Assembly (NCBI GenBank): GCA_947177615.1
Contig: CAMWUY010000001.1
Location: 76,828 to 109,336, forward strand
Source of the DNA: an uncultured Porphyromonadaceae bacterium
GTDB taxonomy: Bacteria > Bacteroidota > Bacteroidia > Bacteroidales > Muribaculaceae
Reading direction: 5' to 3'
Length of the DNA stretch: 32,509 bases
The position numbers and the translations under genes were made by a program. Shown piece by piece: positions 30,950 through 32,509 of the stretch. The notes below the pieces were generated by a model. It had not been told where the DNA came from and did not search any database. It saw nothing but the letters and a program-made list of their open reading frames with translations. How positions within the stretch are numbered: position 1 is the first letter of the stretch; each line of letters begins with the position of its first letter.

Positions 30950-30966
30950 TATAAAGTATAGATTGA

Positions 30967-31100
30967 GTGTGCAATGACTGATAGAACGACAATCCTTTCA
31001 GTGAAGGATCAACAACCCTACTGTGGGCCAGGAGCTATCGCTTTCCGTGGCCAACAGTATGGCAGGATCCTTCTGACATCAAACATCTAAAGTAACACAC
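30967..31100 (+). ncRNA. Structured unit 1
   Basis: Closing helix GTGTG (30967-30971) / CACAC (31096-31100). Outer stem TCAG-TG-AAGGATC (30998-31010) with GATCCTTCTGA (31066-31076); inner stem ACTGTGGGCCA (31020-31030) with TGGCCAACAGT, one mismatch. Motif ATC-AAACATC-TAAAG-TAA follows. Confidence 0.75.
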
Positions 31101-31126
31101 GATTTTGTCTGACTATCAATTACCGA

Positions 31127-31271
31127 ATATGCGGTCTTATCTGAAGGGTCAATCATTCAATTATACAGAAGATGCCAAGATGGGCCAAGTTCCATCATCT
31201 CTTATCAGAGATGACTTTCACTGGCCCATCTGAGATATTCTGTAGAATATCAAACTAATAAAGCGACATAT
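31127..31271 (+). ncRNA. Structured unit 2
   Basis: Closing helix ATATG (31127-31131) / CATAT (31267-31271). Outer stem ATTATACAGAAGAT (31160-31173) with ATATTCTGTAGAAT (31235-31248), two mismatches; inner AGATGGGCCA / TGGCCCATCT perfect; apical TCATCTC / GAGATGA perfect. Motif ATC-AAACTAA-TAAAG-CGA. Confidence 0.75.
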
Positions 31272-31299
31272 CATTGACATGACAGATATTATAAGCCAA

Positions 31300-31424
31300 G
31301 TATATGGTAGCAATCTGAGAGATGATAAATTTAGTTTGGGCTTCATTAAGCTGCCGCTGTAGGCCATACCTACCCTCCAGCGGCAGCCATAAAGCCCTGA
31401 CATCAGACAGTTAAAGAGATATAC
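31300..31424 (+). ncRNA. Structured unit 3
   Basis: Closing helix GTATA / TATAC, extendable to GTATAT (31300-31305) / ATATAC (31419-31424). Outer stem GGGCTTCAT (31338-31346) / ATAAAGCCC; inner GCTGCCGCTG / CAGCGGCAGC perfect (31350-31359 / 31378-31387); apical GTAGG / CCTAC. Motif ATC-AGACAGT-TAAAG-AGA. Confidence 0.75.
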
Positions 31425-31448
31425 CACATCATCTTCAGTAGCTTAGTA

Positions 31449-31600
31449 ATGCGACATTATAGTTCAAGAAAGCAAAATTCAGTCATCCAGATTGTCAATA
31501 TGACTCAGGTTCCACCGGCGTTTCAATCCTTATCAGGCTCTCACGCCGGTTCTACCTGAGTCATCCGTCTGGATTCCATCAGTACAATAAAGAAACGCAT
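31449..31600 (+). ncRNA. Structured unit 4
   Basis: Closing helix ATGCG (31449-31453) / CGCAT (31596-31600). Outer stem ATCCAGA / TCTGGAT; middle ATGACTCAGGT (31500-31510) / ACCTGAGTCAT (31554-31564) perfect; apical ACCGGCGT / ACGCCGGT perfect. Motif ATC-AGTACAA-TAAAG-AAA. Confidence 0.75.
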
Positions 31601-31628
31601 CGCTGTTTTTGAGAACCGTACAACCTCA

Positions 31629-31773
31629 GCACAAAGGAACATAATCAAGACTGGCAATTTATATAGAGCTGGATGTAATACTGGATCCGAATCGACGCCA
31701 GGTTAACCACCTGGCTTTGTCGATTCGGTACCAGTCTATCCAGCTCTGTAATCGACTCAGTAAAGAAATGTGC
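31629..31773 (+). ncRNA. Structured unit 5
   Basis: Closing helix GCACA (31629-31633) / TGTGC (31769-31773). Four helices stack: AGAGCTGGAT / ATCCAGCTCT, ACTGG / CCAGT, CCGAATCGAC / GTCGATTCGG, CCAGGT / ACCTGG, all perfect, with a TAACC loop. Motif ATC-GACTCAG-TAAAG-AAA. A T-run (TTTTTT, ~31794-31799) follows about 20 nt later and may end the transcript. Confidence 0.75.
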
Positions 31774-31812
31774 CAAGCCAATGAGATTATAATTTTTTAA
31801 CTAACAAATCAA

Positions 31813-32274
31813 ATGCAAACCATCTATTATGAAGCAATAGCGAAAGTTCAAAATGGAGCGAAGTTCCATATTGACTTTCAACAAAGGAGTCTGAAAATTG
31901 ATGGCAAATATGTCATTAAGAAAGGCGAGTATGAGGGTGAATTAGGAATTGAAGTATCTGATACTCCACTTCTAACTATTGCCCAACTCTTTCTTCGCTA
32001 TCAGCATAGTTTGCCTTCGGAAAGAAGTGATAATAAAAGATACAGATATTTCAATCCTCTTCCGGAGCATGAGCTTTCTGATAACGATATGCTTTACGGC
32101 GAACCACGAGAAACTGCTCAAATCAAATTGGAGCTTTATGTTCTGATAATGATTTTGAACGGCTCTCTGAAATGGGATGAATTTGCCAAGGACAAATGGT
32201 TCTGGCAATGCCCATCAGTAAAAGAACTCATCATCCTCAAAGAATGGGTTGAACCTAAAACAGAAAACAAATAA
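31813..32274 (+). CDS. Hypothetical 153-aa protein downstream of the array
   Basis: 153 aa, not recognised. 'IYYEAIAKVQNGAKFHIDFQQRSLKIDGKYVIKKGEYEGELGIE' forms a strand-rich first half. 'LLTIAQLFLRYQHSLPSERSDNKRYRYFNPLPEHELSDNDMLYGEPRETAQIKLELYVLIMIL' and 'KWFWQCPSVKELIILKEWV' make a helical second half. No catalytic motif is seen. It begins about 40 nt after unit 5. It may belong to the RT system or simply be the next element gene. Confidence 0.6.
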   Translation: MQTIYYEAIAKVQNGAKFHIDFQQRSLKIDGKYVIKKGEYEGELGIEVSDTPLLTIAQLFLRYQHSLPSERSDNKRYRYFNPLPEHELSDNDMLYGEPRETAQIKLELYVLIMILNGSLKWDEFAKDKWFWQCPSVKELIILKEWVEPKTENK

Positions 32275-32293
32275 CATCAAAAATAATATTAAA

Positions 32294-32509
32294 ATGAAGA
32301 AACTGAATGTAAAATGCCCTAAGTGTGGCACCAACATCGAAATCAATGCACCTGAAGTCGTAGCAGTAGTTGCTCCCATCTCAGCAATCCCGGTAGTCGC
32401 TGCTTTTCCTGTCAAGAAGCTCAATGATGCAGAGGTCAAAATCGAAGCTCTCCGCAATGCCGGCGTCAACGTAGCCAACCTCTTCTCTATTCGTGGCACA
32501 AATGGTGAC
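32294..32509 (+). CDS. Hypothetical zinc-ribbon protein, N-terminal part (partial)
   Basis: The reading frame is open to the window end: 72 residues visible. It starts MKKLNVKCPKCGTNIEINAPE, a single CPKC knuckle of the zinc-ribbon type, then an Ala/Val-rich stretch (VVAVVAPISAIPVVAAFPV) and 'LNDAEVKIEALRNAGVNVANLFSIRGTNGD'. The last part resembles proteins of Bacteroides mobile elements where a short ribbon precedes a helix-hairpin. It is absent from the ORF track because it has no stop. Its family cannot be set from this part. Confidence 0.6.
   Translation, partial: MKKLNVKCPKCGTNIEINAPEVVAVVAPISAIPVVAAFPVKKLNDAEVKIEALRNAGVNVANLFSIRGTNGD

Larger units (their letters stand above)
30950..31800 (+). 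repeat. Tandem array of five structured units downstream of the RT
   Basis: There is no ORF of note in 850 nt. Five units of 125-152 nt are separated by 24-28 nt linkers. Each has: a 5-nt closing strand preceded by A; a single-stranded-looking stretch with an AG-containing motif about 12-15 nt in; a long two- or three-part hairpin beginning 26-33 nt after the closing strand; then ATC-N7-TAAAG-NNA; then the complementary 5-nt strand. Hairpin sequences share no similarity between units. The conserved strings and order define the units on the RT strand, but transcription direction is assumed. Confidence 0.85.

Noticed and set aside
31218-31427. 69-aa minus-strand ORF inside the array
   Set aside because: It crosses units 2 and 3 and their conserved motifs; the structural explanation is stronger.
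30967-31773. Pseudoknots between 5' arm and hairpin loops (e.g. GATAG/CTATC in unit 1)
   Set aside because: Complementary 5-mers could be found in some units but not at a consistent position in all five, so chance is likely.
30950-31800. CRISPR array reading of the repeats
   Set aside because: No direct repeat of CRISPR length exists; the units share only short motifs and structure, and no cas gene is present.
29678-31800. Group II intron
   Set aside because: No domain V-like hairpin or 5' GUGYG boundary was found, the RT lacks visible maturase or HNH motifs, and five repeated units do not fit one ribozyme.

Overview
The window looks like a Bacteroidales mobile element, either a (pro)phage or a phage-like integrative element. 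The evidence is an AT-rich sequence with few Shine-Dalgarno sites, a DUF4494-type protein, PcfK/PcfJ-like proteins, and a Mu-like head gene set of the kind found in gut Bacteroides phages. No host chromosomal housekeeping gene is visible, so the host is inferred.

Layout. (1) 1-5573, minus strand: a virion head operon read right to left: Mu gp29-like portal, Mu gpF-like minor head protein, gpG-like virion morphogenesis protein, an unrecognised neck-type protein, a terminator, a ClpP-like protease fused to a scaffold, and the start of the major capsid protein. (2) 5574-7671, plus strand: a divergent control region, then small genes (DUF4494, NUMOD1-like, MazG-like) closed by a strong terminator. 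(3) 7700-12563: a catalytic-domain-only tyrosine recombinase beside GTTTCAC palindromes, then hypothetical genes, several preceded by a conserved ATGAAAGCAGTGTT mini-ORF leader. (4) 12.6-14.8 kb: about 2 kb with no convincing long gene, holding a polypurine tract, nested stem-loops, iteron-like repeats, GTTTCAC operators and a GC-shifted structured stretch; this is a candidate control or replication region. (5) 14.8-25.8 kb, plus strand: a dense run of small, mostly acidic, often ATGA-coupled unknown proteins. (6) 25.85-29.7 kb: a C-type-lectin-like protein resembling DGR variable proteins, then PcfK-like, PcfJ-like and small genes. (7) 29.4-31.8 kb: a reverse transcriptase followed directly by about 0.85 kb of non-coding DNA. 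(8) Two more genes, the last cut by the window end.

The standout is region 7. Downstream of the RT are five tandem structured units of 125-152 nt separated by 24-28 nt linkers. Each has a long multi-helix hairpin whose sequence differs completely from unit to unit. Each hairpin is followed by a motif at fixed spacing, ATC-N7-TAAAG-NNA. That motif is followed at once by a 5-nt strand that pairs with a 5-nt strand at the unit's 5' end. The closing helix is GTGTG/CACAC, ATATG/CATAT, GTATA/TATAC, ATGCG/CGCAT and GCACA/TGTGC in units 1-5, so the pairing is kept while the bases change. This is a tandem family of structured non-coding elements linked to an RT that does not fit DGR, retron or group II intron patterns. 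I do not recognise a named system with this layout. Function is unknown; the RT using or copying these RNAs is an inference.
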